DNA of 64,000 nucleotides from an uncultured Prevotellaceae bacterium (GTDB lineage: Bacteria > Bacteroidota > Bacteroidia > Bacteroidales > Bacteroidaceae), in assembly GCA_902771785.1 (NCBI GenBank), contig CACXYH010000003.1, positions 1 to 64,000 on the forward strand, read 5' to 3'. The notes below the pieces were generated by a model. That model did not search any database. It was not told the origin of the DNA and saw only the letters and a program-made list of their open reading frames with translations. Each line of letters begins with the position of its first letter. Position 1 is the stretch's first letter. The position numbers were made by a program, and so were the translations under genes. Below, piece after piece: positions 28,416 to 36,891 of this stretch.

Positions 28416-28450
28416 CACTTGATTTCGTATTAAACGTGTTTAAAGCAAAG

Positions 28451-29359
28451 ATGGAAACCGTAGAAATAAAGAAGAATTCACCTCGGGCGTGGCTTCTTGC
28501 AGCCCGTCCGAAGACGCTTTCTGGAGCTGCAGTGCCCGTGATGATAGGCGTGTCGCTGGCTTTAGCCGACGCTGAAAACTACGTTGACGATGCGTTCAGC
28601 TGGGTCGCAGCCGTGCTGTGCCTGCTTTTTGCGTTCATCATGCAAATCGATGCCAACTTCGTGAACGACTTTTTCGATTACGCCAAGGGTACCGACGACA
28701 CTGCGACGCGCCTCGGACCGCAGCGGGCCTGCGCCCAAGGGTGGGTAAGCCTTGAGGCTATGAAGAAGGCCATAGCCTTTACCACCTGCCTGGCATGCTT
28801 AGTTGGTCTGCCCCTGGTGCTCTATGGAGGCCTTGAGATGGTGCTGGTGGGTCTGTTGTGTGTGGTCTTCTGCTTCCTCTACACTACACACCTATCTTAT
28901 ATAGGTATGGGCGACGTGCTGGTTCTGGTGTTCTTTGGCATCGTCCCTGTGTGCATCACCTATTATCTGCAGTACCATACCGTTACCCTGCAAGTGTTTT
29001 TGGCATCGGTAGCCTGCGGATTTGTCATTGACGCTCTCTTGCTTGTCAACAACTTCCGCGACCGCGATACTGATCGCGATGCAGGTAAAAACACGCTGGT
29101 CGTGCGCATTGGCGAACAAGCAACGCTTTCTTTCTATCTTGCAGCAGGCGTGGTTCCATGCATCATCGGATTGGTTTTCTGGTTCAACGGCCACGTCCTG
29201 GCCTTTCTCCTTCCCCTCATCTATCTGGTACTTCATGTGTCGACCCTGCTGAAAATGAAGCGTATCTGGAAGGGTAGGGAGCTCAACGAATGCTTGGGAG
29301 AGACCGCCCGCAACATCTTCATCTACGGCGTGCTCGTCTCGCTTGGCCTGCTATTGTAG
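28451..29359 (+). CDS. menA: 1,4-dihydroxy-2-naphthoate polyprenyltransferase
   Basis: A 302-residue inner-membrane UbiA-family enzyme that attaches the isoprenoid tail in menaquinone synthesis. The first Asp-rich motif is NFVNDFFDYAKGTDDTATRL (near 70-90). The second is NNFRDRDTDRDAGKNTLVVR (near 195-215). Eight to nine hydrophobic helices are visible. RPKTLSGAAVPVMIG at the start is typical of MenA. An in-frame GTG at 28436 is possible, but METVEIKK at 28451 is the better start. Other men genes are not in the window. Array B begins 4 nt after the stop. Confidence 0.9.
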   Translation: METVEIKKNSPRAWLLAARPKTLSGAAVPVMIGVSLALADAENYVDDAFSWVAAVLCLLFAFIMQIDANFVNDFFDYAKGTDDTATRLGPQRACAQGWVSLEAMKKAIAFTTCLACLVGLPLVLYGGLEMVLVGLLCVVFCFLYTTHLSYIGMGDVLVLVFFGIVPVCITYYLQYHTVTLQVFLASVACGFVIDALLLVNNFRDRDTDRDAGKNTLVVRIGEQATLSFYLAAGVVPCIIGLVFWFNGHVLAFLLPLIYLVLHVSTLLKMKRIWKGRELNECLGETARNIFIYGVLVSLGLLL

Positions 29360-29362
29360 GCA

Positions 29363-29509
29363 GAAAGTTACGCTTTGACGAAGTGAAAGCGGCACTTTGA
29401 CCACCTCAAAGTGCCGCTTTCGTCGTAGTAAAGTGCCGCTTTAGCATAGGAAAAGCGGCACTTTAGGGGTGCTAAAGTACCGCTTTCAGTGAGTCAAAGT
29501 GCCGCATTA
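29363..29509. repeat. Intergenic array B: seven units at 21-23-nt pitch
   Basis: Units start near 29363, 29385, 29406, 29428, 29451, 29472 and 29494. Consensus on one strand is TCAAAGTGCCGCTTTC (arms AAAG/CTTT around the core TGCCG), with both orientations present. Units 2 and 3 form a perfect 16-bp inverted repeat with a 5-nt loop (29385-29421). Units 4 and 5 form a 14-bp one (29429-29465). Unit 1 has the changed core TTACG, the core seen in array A. It lies between the convergent 3' ends of menA and proS and overlaps the proS stop by 3 nt. A two-way terminator function is plausible, but two hairpins plus extra units exceed what a terminator needs. Confidence 0.85.
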
Positions 29510-30988
29510 GTAGCTGCGTGCAATGATTACACGAGCTTTCGAGGGCTTTCCGCTTACCATGTCTACGCCGGGAGTCTGCTCAAAATCGAACGGCACGCAG
29601 CGAATCGTAGCCTGCGTTTCCTCCTTGATTTTAGCTTCCGTCTCGGCCGTACCGTCCCAGTGGCACAGGAAGAAGCCACCGTCCTTGATGCGCTCCTTGA
29701 ACTCTTCGTAGTTGTCGCATTCGTAGATGCGCTCGTCACGATACTTGCGTGCCTTCTCGAAAATGTTCTTCTGAATGTCGTCAAGCAGTTGTTCTACGTA
29801 TTCGGCAATGCCTTCGAGCGGACGCGTCTCCTTCTCGAGCGTGTCGCGACGCATAACTTCTATGGTTCCATTCTCCAGGTCGCGGGCGCCCAAAACGAGG
29901 CGCACGGGGACACCCTTAAGCTCATAGTCGGCAAACTTGAAGCCGGGACGCTTATTGTCAGAGTCGTCAAACTTCACGCTAATGCCTTTCTTTCGCAAGG
30001 CATCCATGATGGGCTGCACTTCGCGATTCACGATTTCCATCTGCTCAGGCTTGGTGGCAATAGGTATAATGACCACCTGGATGGGAGCCAGACGCGGAGG
30101 AAGCACCAATCCGTTGTCATCAGAATGAGTCATGATGAGCGCTCCGATGAGTCGTGTCGACACGCCCCACGACGTAGCCCACACATATTCAGGCTTGTTC
30201 TCCTTATTAAGATAGGTCACCTCGAAGGCTTTTGCAAAGTTCTGGCCCAGGAAGTGCGACGTGCCGCTTTGCAGTGCCTTGCCATCTTGCATCATAGCCT
30301 CGATGGTATAGGTATCGAGAGCGCCGGCAAAACGCTCGGTTTCGCTCTTCACACCCTGCAGCACAGGTACGGCCATCCACTCTTCAGCAAACTTAGCGTA
30401 GACTTTCAGCATCTTCTGAGCTTCGGCTTCGGCCTCTTCACGGGTGGCATGAGCCGTGTGACCCTCTTGCCAGAGGAATTCGGAAGTGCGCAGGAACGGA
30501 CGTGTACGCATCTCCCAGCGCATCACGTTACACCACTGATTGCACATCAAAGGCAGGTCGCGCCACGAATGAATCCAGTTCTTATAGGTATTCCAGATGA
30601 TGGTCTCCGACGTTGGACGCACAATCAGCTCTTCCTCAAGCTTGGCAGCGGGGTCCACCTCAACACCGCTCTTGTCTTCCTTCGCACGTAAGCGGTAATG
30701 CGTAACCACGGCACACTCTTTAGCAAAGCCTTCAACGTGCTCGGCTTCACGGCTGAGAAACGACTTCGGAATCAGCAAGGGGAAGTATGCATTCTGCGCC
30801 CCCGTTTCCTTAAACATGCGGTCAAGCTCGTGCTGCATCTTCTCCCAGATAGCATAGCCATAGGGTTTAATGACCATACAACCACGCACAGCCGACTGCT
30901 CGGCCAAGTCTGCTTTCACCACCAAGTCGTTATACCACTGACTATAGTTATCAGCTCTTTTTGTTAAATCTTTTAATTCTTTTGCCAT
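29507..30988 (-). CDS. proS: Prolyl-tRNA synthetase (eukaryote/archaeal-like type)
   Basis: A 493-residue class II synthetase charging tRNA-Pro. Motif 2 is [24 protein letters not shown] and motif 3 lies near [21 protein letters not shown]. The anticodon-binding domain (about 290-400) and a C-terminal Zn-like/extension domain follow. The editing (INS) domain of the E. coli-type enzyme is absent, so Ala-tRNA-Pro clearance must be by another protein. The ATG at 30988 ([18 protein letters not shown]) is chosen over an upstream start that would lie on the promoter side. Confidence 0.94.
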   Translation of the reverse strand: MAKELKDLTKRADNYSQWYNDLVVKADLAEQSAVRGCMVIKPYGYAIWEKMQHELDRMFKETGAQNAYFPLLIPKSFLSREAEHVEGFAKECAVVTHYRLRAKEDKSGVEVDPAAKLEEELIVRPTSETIIWNTYKNWIHSWRDLPLMCNQWCNVMRWEMRTRPFLRTSEFLWQEGHTAHATREEAEAEAQKMLKVYAKFAEEWMAVPVLQGVKSETERFAGALDTYTIEAMMQDGKALQSGTSHFLGQNFAKAFEVTYLNKENKPEYVWATSWGVSTRLIGALIMTHSDDNGLVLPPRLAPIQVVIIPIATKPEQMEIVNREVQPIMDALRKKGISVKFDDSDNKRPGFKFADYELKGVPVRLVLGARDLENGTIEVMRRDTLEKETRPLEGIAEYVEQLLDDIQKNIFEKARKYRDERIYECDNYEEFKERIKDGGFFLCHWDGTAETEAKIKEETQATIRCVPFDFEQTPGVDMVSGKPSKARVIIARSY

Positions 30989-31018
30989 TGTTCTTGTCTG
31001 TTTTCTTAAATTTTGCTG

Positions 31019-31026
31019 CAAAGGTA
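31019..31026 (-). promoter_or_regulatory. -7 box of proS
   Basis: TACCTTTG on the minus strand, 30 nt before the ATG. The expected -33 site falls in the ATTATGA tandem repeat and has no TTG. Confidence 0.6.
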
Positions 31027-31033
31027 GCAAAAT

Positions 31034-31062
31034 ATTATGAATTATGAATTATGAATTATGAA
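31034..31062. repeat. Four tandem copies of a 7-nt repeat between two divergent promoters
   Basis: ATTATGA is repeated four times without interruption in the spacer between proS (minus) and the OmpA-like gene (plus). The repeat covers the -33 positions expected for both promoters. Confidence 0.85.
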
Positions 31063-31070
31063 CTTTTTCG

Positions 31071-31078
31071 TATCTTTG
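31071..31078 (+). promoter_or_regulatory. -7 box of the OmpA-like gene
   Basis: TATCTTTG, 46 nt before the ATG. The expected -33 site falls within the tandem ATTATGA repeat (TTA instead of TTG). Confidence 0.6.
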
Positions 31079-31124
31079 CACCATGAATTTACATGTTTAA
31101 CAATTTAATATAACAGAAAAGATT

Positions 31125-31793
31125 ATGAAAAAGCTTAAAGTGATGACGCTTGCACTTTGTGCAGGTATTGTGATGGCTGGTTGTAACAACCTTGCAAAGG
31201 GAACTGCAATTGGTGCAGGTGGTGGTGCTGTGTTAGGCGCTATCATCGGTAAGATTGCCGGTAACACGGCCGTAGGTGCTGCTGTAGGTACTGCAGTAGG
31301 TGCAGGTACGGGCGCTCTTATTGGCAAGCACATGGACAAGGTGAAGGCTCAGGCCGAGGCTGTGAAGAACGCTCAGGTAGAAACCATTACCGATGCCAAC
31401 GGACTGCAGGGTGTGAAGGTTACCTTCAACGAAGGCATTCTCTTCTCAACTGGTAAGTATGCACTTACTGCTGCATCAAATGCAACGCTCCAGCAGATTG
31501 CCGATGTGCTCAAGCAGAACGCTGATGTAGACGTGGCCATCTTCGGACACACCGACAGCACTGGCTCTGATGCTATCAACAACCCGCTTTCTGTAAACCG
31601 TGCTAAGGCCGTAGAGACCAAGCTGAAGTCGCTGGGCGTTACCAACATCAAGCGTGTCGAGGGTCAGGGCTCTACCAACCCCGTTGCTGACAACAGCACC
31701 GCAGAAGGTCGCAAGCAGAACCGCCGCGTCGAAGTCTACATGTATGCATCGCAGGCAATGGTTCAGTCGGCAGAGGCTGGCACTCTGAAGTAA
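31125..31793 (+). CDS. OmpA-family lipoprotein with glycine zipper
   Basis: A 222-residue envelope protein. It has a signal peptide with the lipobox VMAGC (mature N-terminal Cys near 20), then a Gly/Ala-rich zipper (GTAIGAGGGAVLGAIIGKI, about 27-70) expected to insert in the outer membrane. The C-terminal OmpA domain binds peptidoglycan (HTDSTGSDAINNPLSVNRAKAV near 142 and EGRKQNRRVEVYM near 200). Role: anchoring the outer membrane to the wall. mtgA follows after 9 nt, so wall synthesis and wall anchoring are co-transcribed. Confidence 0.9.
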   Translation: MKKLKVMTLALCAGIVMAGCNNLAKGTAIGAGGGAVLGAIIGKIAGNTAVGAAVGTAVGAGTGALIGKHMDKVKAQAEAVKNAQVETITDANGLQGVKVTFNEGILFSTGKYALTAASNATLQQIADVLKQNADVDVAIFGHTDSTGSDAINNPLSVNRAKAVETKLKSLGVTNIKRVEGQGSTNPVADNSTAEGRKQNRRVEVYMYASQAMVQSAEAGTLK

Positions 31794-31802
31794 ATACTCT
31801 TT

Positions 31803-32510
31803 ATGCTCATAATTAACACACTAAAGAGAATTTTGAAATGGATCGTGGTGGCATTTTTTGCCTCCACGATTCTTTCTGTGATAGCCCTACGCTTTATTCC
31901 TGTCTATTTCACTCCGCTCATGTTCATCCGCATGGTTGAGCAAGTGAAAGAGGGTAGGGAACTGAAGCTATCGCACCACTGGGTTCCGCTCGAACGCATG
32001 TCGCCTTCGATGCCTGTTGCCGTTATGGGCAGCGAAGACGCCAACTTCCTGAAGCACCATGGCTTTGACTTCAAAGCTATACAGAATGCCGTAAAGCGTA
32101 ATAGAGAGCATCCCGAGAAAAACAAGCTCGGTGCATCGACCATTAGTCAACAGACAGCCAAGAACGTTTTCCTATGGCCAGGACGCTCATGGCTACGCAA
32201 AGGCCTTGAGTTCTACTTCACTTCACTCATAGAACTCTTTTGGTCAAAGCAACGCATCATGGAGATCTACCTCAACTCCATAGAGATGGGCGAGGGCATT
32301 TACGGAGTAGAAGCCGTTGCGCAAGAGCATTTCGGCATTCCAGCAGAAACAATGTCGCGCGAACAATGTGCTTTAGTTGCCGCAACGCTTCCTAATCCAC
32401 GCCGATTCAGCTCGAAACATCCCAGTGCATACATGCAAAAACGACAGCGGCAGATTCTTCTGAACATGAAGTATGTAAAGGCTTTCCCGCAAAGAGGACA
32501 AGACAAATAG
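31803..32510 (+). CDS. mtgA: Monofunctional biosynthetic peptidoglycan transglycosylase
   Basis: A 235-residue GT51 enzyme polymerising lipid II into glycan strands at the inner membrane. It has one N-terminal membrane helix (about 10-32). Catalytic Glu lies in GSEDANFLKHHGFD (near 78). The family motif GASTISQQTAKNVFLWPGRS is near 113, and the second Glu region is RIMEIYLNSIEMGEGIYG. No transpeptidase domain, so it is the MtgA type. Co-transcribed with the OmpA-like gene. Confidence 0.93.
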   Translation: MLIINTLKRILKWIVVAFFASTILSVIALRFIPVYFTPLMFIRMVEQVKEGRELKLSHHWVPLERMSPSMPVAVMGSEDANFLKHHGFDFKAIQNAVKRNREHPEKNKLGASTISQQTAKNVFLWPGRSWLRKGLEFYFTSLIELFWSKQRIMEIYLNSIEMGEGIYGVEAVAQEHFGIPAETMSREQCALVAATLPNPRRFSSKHPSAYMQKRQRQILLNMKYVKAFPQRGQDK

Positions 32511-32589
32511 GGGAGTGGACCTACCAAGAAAAACGCACCCTGCTGAAAAAAAGTTGGGCCTGACATGCAGATTTACAAATCTTTTTGTG

Positions 32590-32597
32590 TAATTTTG
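32590..32597 (+). promoter_or_regulatory. -7 box of dapA
   Basis: TAATTTTG, 24 nt before the dapA ATG. No TTG at the -33 position. Confidence 0.55.
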
Positions 32598-32621
32598 CAG
32601 CCGAATTAGACGTTTGTTTTT

Positions 32622-33509
32622 ATGGTACATAATATTTTCAAAGGACTGGGTATCGCCCTTATAACCCCTTTCCAACAAGACGGTTCAGTCGACTATAGTG
32701 CTTTATTGCGGCTTCTGGACTATCAACTCGACAATGGAGCTGACTTTTTATGCATTCTGGCTACAACCGGAGAAACGCCAACGCTCTCTGCTGAAGAGAA
32801 ATTAAAAATCAAGGACATGATTGTTGACAAGGTTCAAGGTCGTGTTCCTATCTTGATGGGGTGTGGCGGCAATAATACGGCAGCAATTGTCAACGAGTTG
32901 CAGACAGGCGATTTTCGTGGTGTCGACGGTATTCTGAGCGTTTGTCCGTATTATAACAAACCTTCGCAAGAAGGTCTGTATCAGCATTTCAAGGCAATAG
33001 CCGCTGCAACTAAGCTCCCTGTCGTATTGTATAATGTACCTGGGCGCACAGGCGTAAACCTGAAAGCAGAAACAACTGTCCGCTTGGCCCGTGATTGCCA
33101 GAACATTGTTGCCATCAAGGAAGCAAGCGGAAACTTGGAGCAGGTAGATGAAATCATCAAGAACAAGCCTCGTGACTTCGATGTTATATCTGGCGACGAC
33201 TCACTAACGTTCCCAATGATCAGCTGTGGTGCAGTCGGCGTTATTTCTGTTATAGGTAACGCGCTACCTAAAGAGTTTTCAAAGATGATACGTTTGCAGA
33301 TGCGAGGAGAATACGATCCGGCCCGGAAAATTCATCATCGTTTCACCGATCTGTTCTCGTTGCTTTTCGTCGACGGAAACCCGGCTGGCGTAAAAGCCAT
33401 GCTTCATGAGATGGGATTCATCGAGAACGTATTGCGTCTTCCATTAGTTCCAACACGCATATCTACGCTTCAGCGTATGTCTGAAATCATGCGTGAACTT
33501 AAAATATAG
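32622..33509 (+). CDS. dapA: 4-hydroxy-tetrahydrodipicolinate synthase
   Basis: A 295-residue class I aldolase condensing pyruvate and aspartate semialdehyde, the first step of lysine/diaminopimelate synthesis. Pyruvate-binding ATTGETPTLS (near 46), catalytic Tyr in CPYYNKPSQEGLYQHF (near 110-120), Schiff-base Lys in IVAIKEASGN (near 165), and GDDSLTFP (near 188) are all present. It has its own promoter and is followed by a hairpin (33602-33646). The product feeds the wall pathway that MtgA, encoded just upstream, completes. Confidence 0.95.
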   Translation: MVHNIFKGLGIALITPFQQDGSVDYSALLRLLDYQLDNGADFLCILATTGETPTLSAEEKLKIKDMIVDKVQGRVPILMGCGGNNTAAIVNELQTGDFRGVDGILSVCPYYNKPSQEGLYQHFKAIAAATKLPVVLYNVPGRTGVNLKAETTVRLARDCQNIVAIKEASGNLEQVDEIIKNKPRDFDVISGDDSLTFPMISCGAVGVISVIGNALPKEFSKMIRLQMRGEYDPARKIHHRFTDLFSLLFVDGNPAGVKAMLHEMGFIENVLRLPLVPTRISTLQRMSEIMRELKI

Positions 33510-33601
33510 CTATTTGTAGAACATCCCATCATTATTTAGGTCCAAGCTTTTATTTTATCTGTCTAAACTTTTTATATAAGGTCATCACCTTATTAATATA
33601 T

Positions 33602-33650
33602 ATAAGAAAGAATATGGTTCAGCTTAGTATCCATATTCTTTCTTATTTTA
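33602..33650 (+). terminator. Terminator after dapA
   Basis: A perfect 16-bp inverted repeat (33602-33617 with 33631-33646) followed by TTTTA. It lies about 90 nt after the dapA stop. Confidence 0.85.
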
Positions 33651-33857
33651 AACGTGCCTTTAATTAGAATACGTATTATGATAAATTGAAACAATAGAAT
33701 GATGCGCATGTAAAGAAACACATGATTGAGGTTATGAATACTCCACTTCAAATTGTTATCGTACACATATTAGATGTAAGAATATGTCATTTTAAGAGCA
33801 AAATTGACATAAATCTATCAAAAAGATAGTTTTTTGATAAAATAATTGATAAAATGT

Positions 33858-33887
33858 TTGGTAATTCAAAAAAATGCTTTATCTTTG
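33858..33887 (+). promoter_or_regulatory. Promoter of gdhA
   Basis: TTG (33858-33860), 19 nt, TATCTTTG (33880-33887): a full match. The transcript would have a leader of about 110 nt before the ATG. Confidence 0.8.
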
Positions 33888-34004
33888 CACCCGAATTTAG
33901 AGGAAGTCATTAGCACAGCAATAAGCAAAGGTGCGAAGACCAACACTTAGGAACAAAGGAATAGACATTTTAAACAAATAATCATTAAACGACAAAGTAA
34001 AGTT

Positions 34005-35342
34005 ATGAATGCAGCACAAGTTGTAGAGCAGCTGAAACAGCGCTTTCCCAATGAGCCGGAGTACATCCAGGCAGTTTCTCAGGTTCTTCCTACCATTGAA
34101 GAGGAATACAACAAGCATCCTGAGTTTGAAAAATACAATCTCATTGAGCGTCTTTGCATACCCGACCGTGTAATCGAATTCCGCGTAACATGGGTCGATG
34201 ACAAAGGTAATGTTCAGACAAACATGGGATATCGCATTCAGCACAACAACGCTATTGGTCCGTACAAAGGCGGTCTGCGTTATCACAAGAGCGTCAACTT
34301 GGGTATCTTAAAGTTCCTTGCTTTTGAGCAGACCTTCAAGAATTCGCTGACAACGCTTCCCATGGGTGGCGCAAAAGGTGGCTCTGACTTCTCTCCTCGC
34401 GGTAAGAGCGATGCAGAGGTGATGCGTTTCTGCCAAGCTTTCATGAATGAACTGTATCGCCATATCGGTCCGGATGAGGATGTTCCTGCAGGAGATATTG
34501 GCGTCGGTGGTCGCGAAGTTGGCTATCTGTTTGGCCAGTATAAGAAGTTAACCCATCAGTTCCAGGGCGTGCTTACCGGTAAAGGCATCCAGTTCGGTGG
34601 CTCACTTATTCGTCCTGAAGCTACTGGATATGGCACCGTTTATTTCCTCTGCTCAATGTTGGCAACACGCAACATCGAATTGAAGGGTAAGAAAGTTCTG
34701 ATTTCAGGTGCAGGAAACGTGGCTCAATATGCTGCAGAGAAGTGTCTGCAACTGGGTGCTACCGTACTGACAATGAGTGATTCTGACGGTTACATCTACG
34801 ACCCGGATGGCATCGACCGCGCTAAGCTCGACTACATCATGGAATTAAAGAATGTGGAACGCGGACGTATCAAGGAATATGTTGAAGAATATCCAACGGC
34901 TGTTTATCATGAAGGAATGCGTCCTTGGCATGAAAAAGCAGACATCGCCCTACCCTGCGCTACTCAGAATGAGATCAATGGCGACGAGGCTGCAGCTCTG
35001 GTAAAGAATGGTGTTATTGCTGTTGCAGAAGGTGCAAACATGCCTTCACTGCCTGAGGCCATTAAGATCTTCCAGGATGCCAAGATTCTTTACTCTCCTG
35101 GTAAGGCTTCTAATGCCGGTGGTGTATCGGTGAGCGGACTTGAGATGTCGCAGAACTCTGAGCGTCTGAGCTGGACTGCCGAGGAGGTTGACAACTATCT
35201 GAAGCGCATCATGAACGACATTCATGAGAACTGCGTGAAGTACGGCACAGAGAAAGATGGCTACATCAACTACGTTAAGGGTGCCAACGTGGCTGGCTTC
35301 ATGAAGGTTGCCAAGGCTATGATGGCTCAAGGACTTGTATAA
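34005..35342 (+). CDS. gdhA: Glutamate dehydrogenase (NADP-specific type)
   Basis: A 445-residue hexameric-type enzyme that aminates 2-oxoglutarate to glutamate and is the main ammonia entry route in many Bacteroidetes. Substrate motif GPYKGGLRYHKSVN (near 86), catalytic Lys region LPMGGAKGGSDFSPRGKSD (near 120), dinucleotide fold VLISGAGNVAQYAAEKC (near 232). Length and sequence fit the small NADP(H)-dependent class. It has its own promoter and a terminator directly after it. Confidence 0.95.
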   Translation: MNAAQVVEQLKQRFPNEPEYIQAVSQVLPTIEEEYNKHPEFEKYNLIERLCIPDRVIEFRVTWVDDKGNVQTNMGYRIQHNNAIGPYKGGLRYHKSVNLGILKFLAFEQTFKNSLTTLPMGGAKGGSDFSPRGKSDAEVMRFCQAFMNELYRHIGPDEDVPAGDIGVGGREVGYLFGQYKKLTHQFQGVLTGKGIQFGGSLIRPEATGYGTVYFLCSMLATRNIELKGKKVLISGAGNVAQYAAEKCLQLGATVLTMSDSDGYIYDPDGIDRAKLDYIMELKNVERGRIKEYVEEYPTAVYHEGMRPWHEKADIALPCATQNEINGDEAAALVKNGVIAVAEGANMPSLPEAIKIFQDAKILYSPGKASNAGGVSVSGLEMSQNSERLSWTAEEVDNYLKRIMNDIHENCVKYGTEKDGYINYVKGANVAGFMKVAKAMMAQGLV

Positions 35343-35376
35343 AGAACCGCATAACACACAACCAAAATAATGGTGA

Positions 35377-35409
35377 CAGGGCTTCCGAATCAGTTGTTCG
35401 GAAGCCCTG
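35377..35409. terminator. Two-way terminator between gdhA and the glucosaminidase gene
   Basis: A perfect 13-bp G/C-rich inverted repeat (35377-35389 with 35397-35409) between the convergent stops at 35342 and 35433. T-runs are weak on both sides. Confidence 0.75.
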
Positions 35410-35432
35410 CTGCTTTCTACCGCATTTGTTGC

Positions 35433-36329
35433 TCAGCGCAACCGGAGCTCATCACCTACCCTCAGCTCATAGTCAGGCGACAGGTGATTCATCTTGTAAA
35501 GGGATTTTAAGCGGATGCCATACTTCTGCGCAATGAAGTACATAGACTCACCACGACGCACATAGTGCTTACGATCCTTATACTCCTTGGCTGCCTTTTT
35601 CTGCTTCTTCTTAAGCCAGATGACTTCACCTTCCGTCAATACATCGTCCTTGTCACGCTCATTATACTTTGCAATTTTCTTATAAGAAACACCAATTTCC
35701 TCGCCGATGCTCTTGAATGTATCGCCTTTACGCACCAGGATATAGTAGTTCTTGTTGTAAATCTTGATGGGATGCAGTAGCTTTGGCGACTTGCTATGCT
35801 CTATCATGAACTTGTCGAACGATTTCTCTCTGTCGTATTGATAGAGTTTATAAAGCTGAATGATATCTATCAGCCGGTCGGCATACGTAGGACTTGTGGC
35901 ATATCCGGCAGCCTTCAGACCACGTGCCCAGCCTTTATAGTCGGTCACTTTCAACTTGAACAATGATTGGTAACGTTTACCAGTAGCCAGGAACCTGGAG
36001 TGATCTTCAAAAGAATCGAAGGCCGACGAATAGGCACGGAAGCACTCATTGCGCATGTCGTCGTCCTGATAGATGGTAGCGCCTGTCCATCCATGGCACT
36101 TGATGCCAAAATGGTTGTTGCCTTTCTTTGCTAACGAACTGTTGCCGGCACCACTTTCTAGCAGGCCTTGAGCCAGTGTAATGCTGGCCGGTACCTTCCA
36201 TCGAAGCATTTGTTCGATGGCAATATCCTTGTATTGGTTGATGTATTGCTGGTATGCCTGCGTCCACCGCATCTGTGCATGAACTCCCAAAGTGAGGCAT
36301 AATGCTATGAAAAAGAAGATTTTTCTCAT
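35433..36329 (-). CDS. Exported glucosaminidase-domain protein with two LysM repeats
   Basis: A 298-residue wall hydrolase. The signal peptide is MRKIFFFIALCLTLGVHAQ. A GH73/FlgJ-like N-acetylglucosaminidase domain (about 25-165) includes the Glu in AQGLLESGAGNSSLAKKGNN and FGIKCHGW. Two LysM modules follow (YYILVRKGDTFKSIGEEIGV near 200; HYVRRGESMYFIAQKYGI near 258), which bind peptidoglycan. The ATG at 36329 begins the signal peptide; the longer upstream frame has no such feature. It is divergent from cdd. Confidence 0.9.
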   Translation of the reverse strand: MRKIFFFIALCLTLGVHAQMRWTQAYQQYINQYKDIAIEQMLRWKVPASITLAQGLLESGAGNSSLAKKGNNHFGIKCHGWTGATIYQDDDMRNECFRAYSSAFDSFEDHSRFLATGKRYQSLFKLKVTDYKGWARGLKAAGYATSPTYADRLIDIIQLYKLYQYDREKSFDKFMIEHSKSPKLLHPIKIYNKNYYILVRKGDTFKSIGEEIGVSYKKIAKYNERDKDDVLTEGEVIWLKKKQKKAAKEYKDRKHYVRRGESMYFIAQKYGIRLKSLYKMNHLSPDYELRVGDELRLR

Positions 36330-36350
36330 CGAAGTCGTATTTTTTAGTTG

Positions 36351-36358
36351 CAAAATTA
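36351..36358 (-). promoter_or_regulatory. -7 box of the glucosaminidase gene
   Basis: TAATTTTG on the minus strand, 21 nt before the ATG. No matching -33 TTG. Confidence 0.5.
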
Positions 36359-36380
36359 ATGAAATCTGCCGAATAATTAC

Positions 36381-36388
36381 TATATTTG
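36381..36388 (+). promoter_or_regulatory. -7 box of cdd
   Basis: TATATTTG, 20 nt before the cdd ATG at 36409. Confidence 0.5.
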
Positions 36389-36408
36389 CCGAAAAATTAA
36401 ACCTATTT

Positions 36409-36882
36409 ATGCAAGAGCTAACCCTAAACACCACCATCAAGGCCATGCAGAAAGAGGAGCTTTCTGAGCCGGAACAACTTTTGGTTGAAGCTGCTATTGA
36501 GGCTACCAAGCGTTCGTACAGTCCCTACTCTCACTTCAGTGTAGGAGCAGCCTTGTTGCTTGAAAACGGAAAAACAGTCATTGGATGCAATCAAGAAAAC
36601 GCAGCTTTCCCTGCCGGACTATGTGCTGAGCGCACAGCAATTTTTGCTGCAGGAGCCCAATATCCTGACGTTCCTGTTACAATGCTGGCCATCGCAGCCC
36701 GCAACTCAAAGGGAGAACTAACAGATGAACCGATTAGCCCATGTGGCACTTGCCGCCAAGTGATGATAGAAACAGAGACTCGCTTCAAGCATCCCATTCG
36801 TATACTGCTCTACGGAAAGAAATGTATCTATGTGCTTGAGGGAATTAAGCAACTCATGCCTCTGTCGTTCACGGAGTTTTAA
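36409..36882 (+). CDS. cdd: Cytidine deaminase
   Basis: A 157-residue zinc enzyme converting cytidine or deoxycytidine to the uridine form (pyrimidine salvage). Zinc and catalytic motifs: GLCAERTAIFAAG (Cys-Ala-Glu) and SPCGTCRQVMIE (two Cys). SPYSHFSVGAALLLENGK lies at the substrate pocket. An upstream in-frame extension would overlap the promoter and the divergent gene, so the ATG at 36409 (MQELTLNTTIKAM) is chosen. The small tetrameric type is inferred from size. Confidence 0.93.
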   Translation: MQELTLNTTIKAMQKEELSEPEQLLVEAAIEATKRSYSPYSHFSVGAALLLENGKTVIGCNQENAAFPAGLCAERTAIFAAGAQYPDVPVTMLAIAARNSKGELTDEPISPCGTCRQVMIETETRFKHPIRILLYGKKCIYVLEGIKQLMPLSFTEF

Positions 36883-36891
36883 CTGCAGCCT

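Larger units (their letters stand above)
33510..34004. other. 495-nt intergenic region between dapA and gdhA
   Basis: A/T-rich spacer without a credible gene. It holds a small perfect hairpin TAAGGT-catc-ACCTTA (33577-33592), a strong terminator (33602-33650), then about 200 nt of plain A/T-rich sequence, and the gdhA promoter (33858-33887) with a 5' leader of about 110 nt. The leader could hold a regulatory element, but I see no strong fold in it. Confidence 0.7.

Noticed and set aside
29489..30691. 400-codon frame antisense to proS
   Set aside because: Shadow of proS. ProRS motifs on the minus strand are complete and the antisense protein has no recognisable domain.
33510..34004. tRNA or small gene in the dapA-gdhA gap
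   Set aside because: No cloverleaf or T-loop sequence and no frame with coding character; only hairpins and a promoter.
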